A stretch of 64,000 nt of DNA, taken from assembly GCA_965262245.1 (NCBI GenBank), contig OZ253507.1:9486001-9550000 (forward strand), written 5' to 3'. The notes beneath the pieces are model-generated. The model was not told the origin of the DNA and made no database searches. It worked only from the letters and a program-made list of their open reading frames with translations. Source of the stretch: SMYC01 sp965262245 (GTDB lineage Bacteria; Acidobacteriota; Vicinamibacteria; Marinacidobacterales; SMYC01). The position numbers and the translations under genes were made by a program. This document shows, one piece after another, positions 34,533 to 44,128 of this stretch; the stretch's first letter is position 1; every line of letters starts with the position of its first letter.

Positions 34533-36745
34533 CTGAAGTTCCCCTCGGTAAAACCTCTCTTTCTTCGGTGAAGCATCCTTAGTTGCAAGGAGTTACAACG
34601 ATAGAGATACGAACTCCGCCTGTATTTTGGAGCCATGTAATAACGCTATTACTCTTGTAATATAATCTTTAATAGAGTATATAGTAACCATGCACATCGA
34701 CATTGTGCCCAACCGCAACTCCAAACCCGCCGTTTTGCTCCGTGAGTCCTTTCGCGACGCCAAAAGCAAGAAACCGCGCAAGCGCACAATTGCCAACCTG
34801 TCCAAACTGCCAAGCGAGCAGGTCGACTCCATTCGACGGGTTCTCAAGGGAGAAAAACTCGTCGCGGTCGAGGACGTCTTCGAGGTTGTGCCCGACGGGT
34901 CGCGACTCCACGGTGGCGTCGAGGCCGTGTTGAGCGCGATGAAACGCCTTGAGTTCGACAAACTCGTCGCATCCCGACGCTCACGCCAACGTGACCTGGT
35001 GGTGGCTATGGTGGCCGCCCGCATACTCGAAGCCCAGTCGAGGTTGGCAACGCGCCAGTGGTGGCACAGCACAACGTTGCCCGAAATCCTCGGTGTGAGT
35101 GATGCCGACGAGGACGACCTATATGCCGCTATGGACTGGGTGTTCGAGCGCCAAAGGGTTATTGAGAAAAAACTGGCGGCGCGTCACCTCGAAAACGGTG
35201 GACTTGGTTTGTACGATTTGAGCTCAAGCTACTTCGAGGGAGAAAAGTGCCCCCTGGCCCGCCTCGGATACAACCGCGACGGTAAGAAAAACAAACTCCA
35301 GATCAACTACGGCCTTTTGACCAACCAAAGGGGCGTCCCTGTCTCGGTATCGGTGTTCGAGGGCAACACCGGCGATCCGAAAACGTTTCTACCTCAAGTA
35401 GTAAAGGTGCAAGAGCAGTTCGGCATCAAGCGGTTTGTGATGGTCGGCGACCGCGGAATGATCACCCAAAGACAGGTTGACGCTTTACAGGACTTCGAGG
35501 GCATTGATTGGATTACAGCCCTGCGACCCGCGCCGATTCGCAAACTCCTCAACGAAGGGGCGCTGCAGATGGGGCTGTTTGACGAGCGCAACTTGTTTGA
35601 GTTGACACACTCGGATTTTCCCAACGAGCGTCTCGTGGCCTGTCGCAACCACGAACTGGCGAAGCGCCGAGCCCTAAAGCGTCAGGAATTGCTCGAAGCG
35701 ACCAGCAAAGAACTGAAAAGGATTTGCCGGATGGTCGAACGCGGCCGCTTGCACGGTAGGGAAGACATCAATGCCCGAGTGCAAAAACTCCTTGCTGAAT
35801 ACAAGGTGGGCAAGTACTACAAGTTCGAGACCCGTGACGACGGCTTCGACTTCAAGGTCGACGAGACGACGATGGCTGTCGATGCTGCGCACATTGCTAA
35901 AGACAATAGTGTGTTAGCTGACAAGCAACTCGCCCGGTGGAAACAGCATATGAAGACTATCGCCAGGCGAATGGAGCAACTGCGTCAGCGAATCGAGCAC
36001 GGTCAGCTTCATGGAAAAGCCACTATAGGGGTGCGGGTAGGCAAAGTTCTCAACAAGTACAAAGTCGGAAAACACTTCAAACTAGATATTCGTGACGATG
36101 CCTTCTCCTTCGAAATCGACAAAAAGAAGGTCGAGGCAGAAGCCGCACTGGACGGCATCTATGTGATTCGCACCAGTCTCAGTGCACAGCAGATGAACAC
36201 TGAGGATACCGTCCGCAGCTATAAGTTGCTCACCCAAGTCGAGCGTGCGTTTCGTTCATTCAAGACCATGGACCTCAAGGTGCGGCCTATTCGCCACCGT
36301 CTCGAAAACCGAGTCCGGGCACACATCTTCTTGTGTATGCTGGCCTACTACGTTGAATGGCACATGCTTGAGGCGTGGCGACCAGTGCTTTTTTCTGACG
36401 AAGATCAGAATGCCAAGGCAAGCCGCGACCCTGTGGCACCGGCCAAGCGTTCGCAGGCCGCTCTTCGAAAAGTGCGCTCCAAAAAGCTGGAGGACGGAAG
36501 CCCCGCTTACAGTTTCAGAACTCTGCTCCGCCACCTTGCTTCTATCGTACGAAACTCATGTCGCCGAAAAGGCCTTGGCTCCACCACTGCGACCTTCGAC
36601 ATGACCACGGCCCCAAATCCAAAGCAGCAAAGGGCCTTCGACCTCCTCAAAACAATCACGTTGTAGCCAGAACAGAGCACCCTTCCCTCTACCTAACTTG
36701 TTGAAACAAAGCCGGAAACAGCCTTCCAGGGGACAGGAACTTCAG
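34533..36745. mobile_element. IS1634-family element, 2,213 bp
   Basis: Ends CTGAAGTTCC at 34533 and its inverted copy at 36736-36745. Flanking 6-bp direct repeats ACTAGA (34527-34532 and 36746-36751) are the target duplication; IS1634 duplicates 5-6 bp. Excising the element and one repeat restores the glycerate kinase codons ALLVAPAD, which proves both borders. It carries one transposase gene. Confidence 0.92.
34690..36666 (+). CDS. IS1634 transposase with internally duplicated module
   Basis: 658 residues. DDE signatures are LGLYDLSSSYFEG, MVGDRGMITQ and QVERAFRSFKTMDLKVRPIRHR. Between the second Asp and the Glu a module of about 75 residues occurs twice: ELKRICRMVERGRLHGRED...VGKYYKFETRDDGF, then RRMEQLRQRIEHGQLHGKA...VGKHFKLDIRDDAF. 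Only the second copy leads into ALDGIYVIRTS as in relatives, which have one such module. This explains the larger size than usual (about 550-600). The catalytic residues remain. The upstream region (34600-34690) is AT-rich and may hold the promoter. Confidence 0.92.
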   Translation: MHIDIVPNRNSKPAVLLRESFRDAKSKKPRKRTIANLSKLPSEQVDSIRRVLKGEKLVAVEDVFEVVPDGSRLHGGVEAVLSAMKRLEFDKLVASRRSRQRDLVVAMVAARILEAQSRLATRQWWHSTTLPEILGVSDADEDDLYAAMDWVFERQRVIEKKLAARHLENGGLGLYDLSSSYFEGEKCPLARLGYNRDGKKNKLQINYGLLTNQRGVPVSVSVFEGNTGDPKTFLPQVVKVQEQFGIKRFVMVGDRGMITQRQVDALQDFEGIDWITALRPAPIRKLLNEGALQMGLFDERNLFELTHSDFPNERLVACRNHELAKRRALKRQELLEATSKELKRICRMVERGRLHGREDINARVQKLLAEYKVGKYYKFETRDDGFDFKVDETTMAVDAAHIAKDNSVLADKQLARWKQHMKTIARRMEQLRQRIEHGQLHGKATIGVRVGKVLNKYKVGKHFKLDIRDDAFSFEIDKKKVEAEAALDGIYVIRTSLSAQQMNTEDTVRSYKLLTQVERAFRSFKTMDLKVRPIRHRLENRVRAHIFLCMLAYYVEWHMLEAWRPVLFSDEDQNAKASRDPVAPAKRSQAALRKVRSKKLEDGSPAYSFRTLLRHLASIVRNSCRRKGLGSTTATFDMTTAPNPKQQRAFDLLKTITL

Positions 36746-37129
36746 ACTAGAAGCGCCGACGTGCCGCCCGTGAGCAGGAAGACAACGCGGTCGTCGGCAT
36801 GTGTGTTCGTCAAGTTGTCGCGAAGCCTCGCCGTCGCTTCGAGCCCGGCGGCGTCCGGGAGTGGGTGCCCGCCTTCCTTTACGCTCAGACGCGACAATGC
36901 CGCGCCGTGCCCGTGCTTGACGAGGACGCGTCCGGTGTAGTCCCGGCCCTCGAGATGGTCCTCTAGCCCCGCGGCGAGATGCGCCGAGGCTTTTCCCGCG
37001 CCGAAGACAAGCAGTCGGCCGGAGCCTGCCGCAACCGGGAGCAGAACGTCTTTCACCAAACGGGAGGGTTCCATTCGTGCGAGACCCGCTTCGAAGATGG
37101 CCCTCGCTTCTTGTCGCAACTCGCTCAAC

Positions 37130-38743
37130 CTACTTGGGTTCGCGAACCAGCCGAAAGGAAAGATCCTCGTAGTCATAGGCCGAGTCGGCCGCGGGGGAGA
37201 ATGCTCTGAGCTCCATAGCATCGACCGAGCCGTCCGCCCCAAGCGAGAACGTAACAAAAGCGTCCGCGTTCGAATGATGGCCCCAGCGGACGACGAAGGT
37301 GTCGTGGTTCCAGTGCTCGAGGGGACCATGGAACGTGGGCGATCTGGAAAAGCGCATCACGAGTTGGCCGCTCGATGCCTCCACCGTGACATTTCCATAC
37401 AGGGCATCGTGGAAGGTGCCGCCATAGCCGTCGAGACTCAGCGATGGTGAGGTCCCTTCGACGCGTGCGGCGAGAAGAGCGTCCATCCGCTCATGAAACC
37501 GCCGGTTCAAGATCTTGCCTGCCTCCTGGCGCGCGGCAATCCAGTCGGTCGGCGGCGCGTCGTCCAGATAGGCGTCGAGGATCCAGTAGGTCAAGGAAGA
37601 CTGAAACGAAGTTTCTTGATTGGTCAAGACCACGATGCCCAAGCTCTCTTCGGGAATGAGCGTCGTGAACGACGTCATCCCCGCGAGTCCGCCGCCGTGA
37701 TAGACCATCTTTCGTCCCTTGTAGTCCTTGAGCCTCCAGCCGAGGCCGTAGGCGTACCACGACGGCTTCAGCGTCCTGAGAGGACGCAGTGGATTTGAGA
37801 TACCGATGGCGGTTTGCGGAGACCACATCTCCTTCGATTGTCTCTCGCTGAAGATACGCGTCTCGCCGAGCTTGCCGCGGCCGAGCTGAACGAGGAGCCA
37901 GTTCGAAAGCTCGGAGACGCTGGCATTGATGGCGCCCGCGGGCCCGAGCGTGTCCACGTTCTCGCTCTCGATCGGGCGGACTTCAGAATCCATGAAAACG
38001 TGAGCCGCCGCCCAATTGCCGTCCAGCGCGCGTTTCGTGATGCTCGAATTTGCGCGCGACATCCCGAGCGGCGCGAAGATACGCTCCGCAATGAACGCGT
38101 CCCAGCTCTCTCCGGTCACCGCCGGAATGAGTTGCCCTGCGACGATGAACATGACGTTCGAATAGGCGTAGCGGCTGCGAAAACTCCTGACCGGCTTCAA
38201 GAAGCGAAGCCGTTCGGTCAGCTCGTCCCGGCTGTAGGTGGAGCGCAGCCACAGCAAATCTCCTCCGCCCGAGCGGAAACCGCTGCGGTGGGTCACGAGA
38301 TCGCGGATCGTGATCTCGCGCGTGACCCAAGGATCGTAGAGTCGAAACTGCGGCAGATGATCGATGACGCGATCGTCCCAAGCGATCTTCCCTTCGTCGA
38401 CGAGGATGGCGAGCGCGGCGGTCGTGAACGCCTTGGAGCATGACGCGATAGCGAAAAGGGTGTCGGGATCCACCGGCGCGGCTTGATCCAGAGCTCGCAC
38501 GCCGAAACCCTTGGAGAAAACGACCTCGCCATCTTTGACGACGGCGATCGCGGCCCCTGGAACGTCGAAAGTCTCGAGCGCACGCTGGGCGTAGGCATCG
38601 AGCGCGTGAACATCGAGCTCGCGCGCTCGAGCGCCGGAAGCGACGGTCCAAACAATGACGACTACGAAAAAATTGACCAGCGACCTCAACTGAACCTCCG
38701 CAAAGATTGTACTTCCGAACGCGAACCCGAAGTATATTCTCAC
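37130..38743 (-). CDS. Serine hydrolase (class C beta-lactamase fold) with DUF3471 tail
   Basis: 537 residues. Signal or anchor segment at about 22-40, then the beta-lactamase/esterase domain with nucleophile motif SCSK (Ser-x-x-Lys), YSN (Tyr-x-Asn) and HGGGLAG in place of KTG. The C-terminal 110 residues fit a DUF3471-like beta domain. Such proteins are usually esterases or D-amino-acid peptidases rather than antibiotic resistance enzymes. The gene is upstream of, and almost touches, the broken glycerate kinase. Start ATG 38743; the ATG of the divergent formamidase gene is 28 bp away, so the two share a promoter region. Confidence 0.88.
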   Translation of the reverse strand: MRIYFGFAFGSTIFAEVQLRSLVNFFVVVIVWTVASGARARELDVHALDAYAQRALETFDVPGAAIAVVKDGEVVFSKGFGVRALDQAAPVDPDTLFAIASCSKAFTTAALAILVDEGKIAWDDRVIDHLPQFRLYDPWVTREITIRDLVTHRSGFRSGGGDLLWLRSTYSRDELTERLRFLKPVRSFRSRYAYSNVMFIVAGQLIPAVTGESWDAFIAERIFAPLGMSRANSSITKRALDGNWAAAHVFMDSEVRPIESENVDTLGPAGAINASVSELSNWLLVQLGRGKLGETRIFSERQSKEMWSPQTAIGISNPLRPLRTLKPSWYAYGLGWRLKDYKGRKMVYHGGGLAGMTSFTTLIPEESLGIVVLTNQETSFQSSLTYWILDAYLDDAPPTDWIAARQEAGKILNRRFHERMDALLAARVEGTSPSLSLDGYGGTFHDALYGNVTVEASSGQLVMRFSRSPTFHGPLEHWNHDTFVVRWGHHSNADAFVTFSLGADGSVDAMELRAFSPAADSAYDYEDLSFRLVREPK

Positions 38744-38770
38744 GTATCAAGGCTTGTAGGAGGAACGGCC

Positions 38771-39751
38771 ATGAAGATGTTGGAACGCATTTGGGTGATA
38801 CTGCTCGTTCTCGGAAGCGCGAGCAGCGTCGCAGCCGAGACACATCGCTTCGACCCCGAGCTCGGTTATCAAACGTACAAAGTGCGTGAGCCTGTACTTC
38901 GCGTGCAACCGGGCGACATCGTGGAAACGAGGACGCTCTTCTCGCCTCTATTCGTGCAGCGCGAGGGTGCTTGGCCGGGCGAAGTCGGACCCATTTACAT
39001 CGAAGGCGCCACGCCGGAGGACACGCTCGTCATCAAGATCGTCAAGCTGCGCCCGAATATCGTCTCCGGCCGCTCGGGGACGTCACAGGGTTATGCGGCG
39101 CTGACGCAAACACGGAACACGCCCATGCTCCACGAGCCCGTTCCAGACCGGGTTTACCTCTGGCGTATAGATCGGGAGAACATGACGGCAACGCTAAACC
39201 TTCCACGAAGCCGCATGAGGCAAGTCACCGTCGATCTGGTCCCGATGCTCGGACGTTTGGCGACGGCGCCTTCGGGAGAGCAGGCGATCTCGGGCGGCGT
39301 CCCTTACGACTTCGGCGGTAACATGGACACCTCGCTCGCACGCGAGGGAGCCACCGTTTACCTGCCGATCTTTCACGAAGGTGCTTACTTCTACTTCGGC
39401 GATGTCCACGCGCTGCAAGGCGATGGCGAAATCACCGGGACGGGCATCGAGACCTCCGCGGACGTGACCTTCGAGCTCGACCTCATCAAAGGGCAGAAGA
39501 TTGCGTGGCCGCGTCTCGAGAACGAAGACTTCATCATGGTTGCCGGCTCTGTGCGGCCGCTGATGGATGCGTTCCGCATCGCGCATGTCGAGATGGTCAA
39601 GTGGCTCGAAGCCGATTACGGATTCGAGCGCTGGGAGGCAATGCAGCTGCTCTCACAAGTAGGCGAAGCGCAAATCGCAAACGTCGTCGATCCGAACTAC
39701 ACAATCGTCTCCAAGTTTCCAAAGAAATACTTGCCGAGATCGAGTCCCTAG
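38771..39751 (+). CDS. Exported acetamidase/formamidase-family protein
   Basis: 326 residues with a strong ribosome site (AGGAGG) and signal peptide (IWVILLVLGSASSVAAET). Family hallmarks are GDIVETRT, GPIYIEGATPEDTLVIKI, PYDFGGNMDTSLAREGATVY, and the metal/active-site GDVHALQGDGEITGTGIET. Members hydrolyse formamide or short amides to acid and ammonia; the exported Acidobacteriota group has no proven substrate. It sits in an island with other exported hydrolases. It converges with the Omp85 gene, and their 3' ends overlap by 4 bp. Confidence 0.88.
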   Translation: MKMLERIWVILLVLGSASSVAAETHRFDPELGYQTYKVREPVLRVQPGDIVETRTLFSPLFVQREGAWPGEVGPIYIEGATPEDTLVIKIVKLRPNIVSGRSGTSQGYAALTQTRNTPMLHEPVPDRVYLWRIDRENMTATLNLPRSRMRQVTVDLVPMLGRLATAPSGEQAISGGVPYDFGGNMDTSLAREGATVYLPIFHEGAYFYFGDVHALQGDGEITGTGIETSADVTFELDLIKGQKIAWPRLENEDFIMVAGSVRPLMDAFRIAHVEMVKWLEADYGFERWEAMQLLSQVGEAQIANVVDPNYTIVSKFPKKYLPRSSP

Positions 39752-41301
39752 AACCCGATGTGGGAGCCCGCCGATAGCAGCCACCGGCTCCGGCCATCGA
39801 TCGGGTCGAGCGCGTAAGCGACGTCGATGCGGATGCCTGGCTTCGATGCAGATACACGATTCGCGTCCAGCAACAAGCTCACGCCGATATCCGAGTGCAT
39901 GTCCGAAAGACGCATGGGCTGGCCCCGAGGCCAGGCGAAGCCGGAATCGAAAAAAGCAGCGATGCCGACGGACACGAGATGGGCGATGTTGTCCGTGAGG
40001 AACCATCGGCCTTCCAAACTGAGTAGCAACGAGCGATTGCCGTTGAACTGACGGACGGGGTAGCCGCGAAGACCGCTTTCCGCCCCGAGCCGAAATTGCA
40101 CCTCTGGGTCGAGCTCCGTCCCATAGAGAAAGTCCGCCTTGGCTAGAATCAGCTTGCGGAGCGACAGCTTTTGCACCACGTTCGCGCGAGCGTGGAGGAC
40201 CCCGTTCTCGATTCGGTCGTTTCGATAGCGTCCCTGCCAGGAAATATCTCCGAGAACGAAGCCTTCCCCCGGAAGCTTCAGCCCTCGGCGCTCGCCGAGA
40301 AAGAAGGAATAGGACGTCAGATCCTCGCCTCCGAGGGCGGGGGTCGAGATCCCGAAAAATGCGGACGCCACGTTCCCGAGATTGAAATCTTCGGTCCGCT
40401 CGAAGCGGTTGATATAGGTGAGCTCCAGGAAACGATGCTCGACACTGCTTACGCTGAGCTGCAGGAGGCCAAAGCGGCGGATGTCCTCGCCTTGGGCGAT
40501 GTCATCCTCGGAGCTCACATAGGCGAGATGAAGCCGCACGGCGCTCGTCGGGTTGCGCTTCATGGCGCGGGCGACGCGAAACTCGCCGCGTCGTCTGATG
40601 TGTCTGAGCTCTGCGACACGCTCGGCATCTTTGAACAATGGGTCGAGGCGATCGAAGTCTTCGAACGCGGCGCGGAAGCTCCAAAGCGTGCCGATCGAAA
40701 AAAACGGGCGGGTCGCGTCGAGGTTGACGCGATGCCCATCGGAGGCGCTCGATAGCAATATACCGGTCGTGACGCGCGAGCCGAAGGTTCGCGGATCGCG
40801 ATAGAACATGAAAGTCTGGTCGCGATCCAGACCGGATTCATGCAGCAGCCGGAGCTGCTTTCCAAGGCCCAACAGGTTGGTCTCGTTCGCCCCCGCTGCC
40901 CAGACCCACTCGTTCCCGACTTTGGCGAGGCGAAACTCCGGCACCGTCGACCATGCATCGGAAGTGACGACCCGAACGCGGACATACCCCTCTGCTGTGG
41001 GAATCGTTTCGATTTCTGCTCGTCGCAAGAAAGGAAGAGCGCGCAAGTTTCGCTCGGTTTGAGCCACCGCTTCCGTGTCGAGATGGTCCCCGACCGCGAA
41101 GAGAAGCTCCTGACGGATGATGTTTTCGCGTGTCTCTATGTGCACCCGGTTGGCCGTCCGATAAGGCCACGAGTCGGGTGTCCGGCCGTCGTCCTCGACG
41201 CAAATTTCGATGCTCTCGATGGTCGGGGCCGGCGCTTCGTCTGCCGATGACGTCGCACAGACGAGAAGCGTTGCAATGAGAGATCGGAAGACGCGAAACA
41301 T
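39748..41301 (-). CDS. Omp85-superfamily outer-membrane barrel with one POTRA
   Basis: 517 residues. Signal peptide (SLIATLLVCATSSA), then a POTRA-like domain (REELL-type strand, DTEAVAQTERNLRALPFLRRAEI and VRVRVVTSDAWSTVP), then a 16-strand-like barrel with AESGLRGYPVRQFNGNRSLLLSLEGR (the family's conserved RGY motif region) and a terminal Phe in SHIGF. It resembles single-POTRA surface-antigen proteins in Acidobacteriota and Myxococcota. It may be a lipid or protein exporter; the partner is unknown. Confidence 0.8.
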   Translation of the reverse strand: MFRVFRSLIATLLVCATSSADEAPAPTIESIEICVEDDGRTPDSWPYRTANRVHIETRENIIRQELLFAVGDHLDTEAVAQTERNLRALPFLRRAEIETIPTAEGYVRVRVVTSDAWSTVPEFRLAKVGNEWVWAAGANETNLLGLGKQLRLLHESGLDRDQTFMFYRDPRTFGSRVTTGILLSSASDGHRVNLDATRPFFSIGTLWSFRAAFEDFDRLDPLFKDAERVAELRHIRRRGEFRVARAMKRNPTSAVRLHLAYVSSEDDIAQGEDIRRFGLLQLSVSSVEHRFLELTYINRFERTEDFNLGNVASAFFGISTPALGGEDLTSYSFFLGERRGLKLPGEGFVLGDISWQGRYRNDRIENGVLHARANVVQKLSLRKLILAKADFLYGTELDPEVQFRLGAESGLRGYPVRQFNGNRSLLLSLEGRWFLTDNIAHLVSVGIAAFFDSGFAWPRGQPMRLSDMHSDIGVSLLLDANRVSASKPGIRIDVAYALDPIDGRSRWLLSAGSHIGF

Positions 41302-41410
41302 TGGCGGCCCACAATCTACGGTGCGCGGGCGCGCAGGGCAAGTCTGCTATACTTTCGGCCGTCCGAGACATTGGACCCACATCCCAAAAAGCTACGGGGA
41401 GTCGTCGAAA

Positions 41411-42438
41411 ATGAACGACGCGAAGGAGTGGTACGCCGCGCGTGGCGGTGAAAGAGTCGGTCCCATGACCCGAAGTGAGCTCGCGAGCGGGTTTCAATCG
41501 GGCGAATATGGTCCGAGTCTCTCGTTTTCAAACAAGGGATGAGCGGCTGGACGGCCGCCTCCCAGCTCGCCGAGCTCAAAGACGTGCTCTCGGGTGGCGG
41601 TGCCGGCGCTGCGCCGCCGCCGCCACCTCCTCCATCAGGCCGCCGCGCGCACGAGGTCGACTACGAAATCAAAGGGGAGGAGATGCAGTTCGTCGAGATC
41701 GAGCTCGACCCGGGTGAAGGCGCTGTCGCTGAGGCGGGCGCCATGATGTACATGACGTCCGGGATCGAGATGACCACGATCTTCGGAGATGGCAGTGGAA
41801 CGGGCGGTGGGCTCATGGACAAGCTTGTCGGAGCGGGAAAACGCGTGCTCACGGGAGAAAGCCTCTTCATGACCGAGTTCGTGAACCAGGGCTCGGGAAA
41901 GCAACAGATCGCTTTCGCTTCACCTTATCCAGGCAAGATCATGGCCGCGGATCTAGGGAAAATGGGCGGTAGGCTCATCGCGCAAAAAGACGCGTTCTTG
42001 TGCGCCGCCAAGGGCGTCGCGATCAGCATTGCGTTTCAGAAGAAGATCGGCGTCGCGCTTTTCGGCGGAGAGGGCTTTATCATGCAAAGCCTCGAAGGTG
42101 ACGGCCTGGCTTTTATGCACGCCGGTGGCACGACCATCGAGCGCCGGCTCGCCGCCGGCGAGCATCTTCGCGTCGACACTGGTTGCATCGTCGCGCTCGA
42201 GCCTAGCGTGACCTCCGACATCCAATTCGTAGGCGGCGTCAAGTCGGCAATTTTTGGCGGAGAGGGGTTTTTCTTCGCAAGCCTCACCGGACCAGGCAAG
42301 GTTTGGCTTCAGTCGCTTCCTTTCAGTCGGCTCGCCGGTCGGATCTGGGAAGCGGCCCCGCAGACGGGCGGTGGCGGCAAAGGCGAGGGCTCGGTGCTCG
42401 ACGCCATTGGCGGGCTCGGAAGCATGTTTCAAAAGTAA
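41411..42438 (+). pseudogene. GYF_2-AIM24 (TIGR00266) protein, one frameshift
   Basis: The first frame encodes a GYF_2 domain (EWYAARGGERVGPMTRSELA, then SGFQSGEYGP) and shifts near 41514; the next frame continues ESLVFKQGMSGWTAASQLAEL. A Pro linker then precedes the AIM24/TIGR00266 beta-sandwich with EIELDPGEGAVAEAGAMMYM, GGEGFIMQSLEGDGLAFMHA and the symmetric GGEGFFFASLTGPGKVWLQS. Adding one base gives a normal protein of 343 residues. The role of AIM24-like proteins in bacteria is unclear. The shift may be a base-call error because both flanks are well conserved. Start ATG 41411. Confidence 0.8.
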
Positions 42439-42462
42439 GGATCTACCGTCTTCGATCGAGCA

Positions 42463-42915
42463 ATGCATCCAAAAGTGAGCTCTATTTTCATCCCGGCCGT
42501 GCTCGCGGCCGTCGTCCTGGGCGCGCAACCGAACCGCATCAGTGTCTACACGTTCAGCCGCGATAGCGAGAAACACTTCCACGACGAGCGGCTGGACAGG
42601 TTTCGACGCGAGCTCGGCGAATATGCGGCGTCTGTCATGGAGCTCGCCTATTCCCGCGAGAGCGCCCACGTCACGGTTCTGTATCTGGGGCACGGGCGGC
42701 TGTCGGTCGAGCTCGACGAGGCGGGACGCGCCGCGCGCCACCTTTGGACTCCCGACGAAGATTCGCAAAAGATGTGGGCTGTGCTCCGCATAGGGACCTT
42801 TAGCAAGGAGTTCTCCGAAAACGGCTCTGGCGGACGCGATTTGAGCCGCCTCGCGAAGTCCATCGGGGACTGGCTCAAAGCCAACTCAACGGTGATTCGC
42901 GAGCAAATGCCCTGA
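42463..42915 (+). CDS. Small exported protein, unknown
   Basis: 150 residues, 25 bp after the AIM24-like gene. It has a short signal peptide (IFIPAVLAAVVLGA) and a mature part with mixed alpha/beta character (RFRRELGEYAASVMELAY, HVTVLYLGHGRLSVEL, MWAVLRIGTFSKEFS). I do not recognise a family. Composition and codon use match the neighbours, so it is probably a real periplasmic protein. Confidence 0.65.
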   Translation: MHPKVSSIFIPAVLAAVVLGAQPNRISVYTFSRDSEKHFHDERLDRFRRELGEYAASVMELAYSRESAHVTVLYLGHGRLSVELDEAGRAARHLWTPDEDSQKMWAVLRIGTFSKEFSENGSGGRDLSRLAKSIGDWLKANSTVIREQMP

Positions 42916-43168
42916 TCGACGCAGGGGAAATACCATGGGGCTGCGTTTTAAGTCCCACACGTGAGGCCTATGGGCGAGCTCGGCTGGCCTGGCACTCCCG
43001 CGTAACCCATTCTTAAAAAGCCGTTTCCACGTTCGCTTGGGCGTGAGCCCATGCACCCGGCTGGTACGCATCCTGCATTGCATTCTGCAATAGACGCTTG
43101 TGGAGTGTGGGGCCTTGGCTAGCGCTGTGATCAGGGCCACGCTCACCAGATTACGGTCGAATGAAAGC

Positions 43169-43909
43169 GTGAATACACAAATTCTCAAAACATTGCGAAC
43201 ACTCGCGCGCGAGCGACGCACCGGAATTTTGACGTGTCAGGGCGTGTCGGTCACGCGCCACGTCGTTCTTCGAGAAGGAGACGTGGCATCGGCGCGCTCT
43301 TCCGACGACGCGGAGCGGCTGGGCGAGGTGATGGTGCGCCAGGGCACCATTACCGAGCAACATTTGAAAGACGCGACCGTTTTCGCCAAGAAGGGTAGGC
43401 GCCTCGGCGAAGTGCTCGTAGAGTTGAACATCATCAAATCGGAAGAAGTCGAGGAGTCTGTACGGATGCAAATTCTCGAAGTCTCTTCGAACGTGATGAT
43501 CCAACCTCCGAAGACGATGGCCTTCAAGAAGACGACGGACGTGATCCAAGTCGTCGTCGAGCCCGTCGCGATTCTCGATATCATCATGGAGGCGGCCCGC
43601 CGTACGCCTTCGATTGACAATCATCTCAAAGCGCTCCTGGACGATGACCGTTATCTCTCGCTCACCAAAGATTCCTTCGTGCTCATGGAGCGCGTGGCGA
43701 TGAAACCGCATGAAGCGTTCATCCTCTCGCGCATCAGCGGCGCCGAACCGACACGTTCCGTCTTCGCACTGAGCCCACTCACCGAAGAGCAAACCGCGCG
43801 CGCGGTGCTCGGACATCTCTCGGTGGGCATTCTGAAGCTACGAGAAACCTACGAAGAGTCCTTGGGCACGGAACTCCGCGTATCGCATCCGTTCCTTGTT
43901 CTTGGTTAA
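43169..43909 (+). pseudogene. DUF4388-like regulatory protein, C-terminus replaced
   Basis: An N-terminal DUF4388/PATAN-like part (ILKTLRTLARERRTGILTC, VVLREGDVASARS, RLGEVMVRQGTI, GRRLGEVLVELNII) is followed by helices to RAVLGHLSVGILKL. Such proteins in Myxococcota and Acidobacteriota act in surface sensing and motility signalling. The last 18 codons (from about 43850) read into inverted ISKra4 sequence, so the true C-terminus is lost. Start is most likely GTG 43169; the frame is open further upstream to 43100. Confidence 0.6.
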
Positions 43910-44076
43910 GTAGGCGATCTCCTTCTCTGCGTTTTCCTTTTTCTTTGGGTCATCGGACATTCTTTTCTGCGCTTCTCTAGCAATTCTTTCTACGTTTCCC
44001 TCGTCCAGATAGTCCCACCACCGGATACGGTATTTCACCACCTCGTCAACGTCTGGGGCAAACAGGATTTTGCAAA
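43838..44076 (-). pseudogene. ISKra4 transposase, 3' part
   Basis: Minus-strand continuation (LCKILFAPDVDEVVKYRIRW, RMRYAEFRAQGLFVG) of the transposase whose 5' part lies at 47209-48324. In relatives GLFVG is followed by a conserved GVVEAGC catalytic segment; here it ends in host sequence, so the last 80 or so residues were deleted, taking the end of the neighbouring DUF4388-like gene with them. Confidence 0.8.
44069..44076. repeat. Target duplication TTTGCAAA, left
   Basis: TTTGCAAA occurs here and at 47209-47216, immediately outside the inverted repeats of the second IS1595-type element. Joining the two flanks through one copy restores the ISKra4 reading frame (HVSDLCKILFAPD). Confidence 0.88.
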
Positions 44077-44128
44077 GGGGAATACAAAGACTACTTGACA
44101 ACGCTTATGGATCCGGTATATTGGGGCC

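Larger units (their letters stand above)
33610..37128 (-). pseudogene. Glycerate 2-kinase (MOFRL type), split by IS1634 and frameshifted
   Basis: The N-terminal part (37128-36746) encodes LVFGAGKASAHLAAGLEDHL, KHGHGAALSRL, GGHPLPDAAG and VVFLLTGGTSALLV. After the IS1634 insertion it continues exactly with APADGLSLEDK, DVRKHLSAVKGG and VVSDVIGNDLSSIGSGPT, then shifts frame near 34270 into ALIAGGELTLEVTG, GGRSQEFAL and GSDGTDGPTDAAGAF (the MOFRL domain). Removing one copy of the 6-bp duplication restores the reading frame at the insertion. The start is probably TTG 37128, one base after the serine hydrolase stop. The enzyme phosphorylates D-glycerate. The gene is dead unless the shift is an error and the IS excises. 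Confidence 0.88.

Noticed and set aside
37130..38743. Clinically relevant class C beta-lactamase
   Set aside because: The KTG motif is replaced by HGG and a DUF3471-like tail is present, typical of esterases and peptidases.
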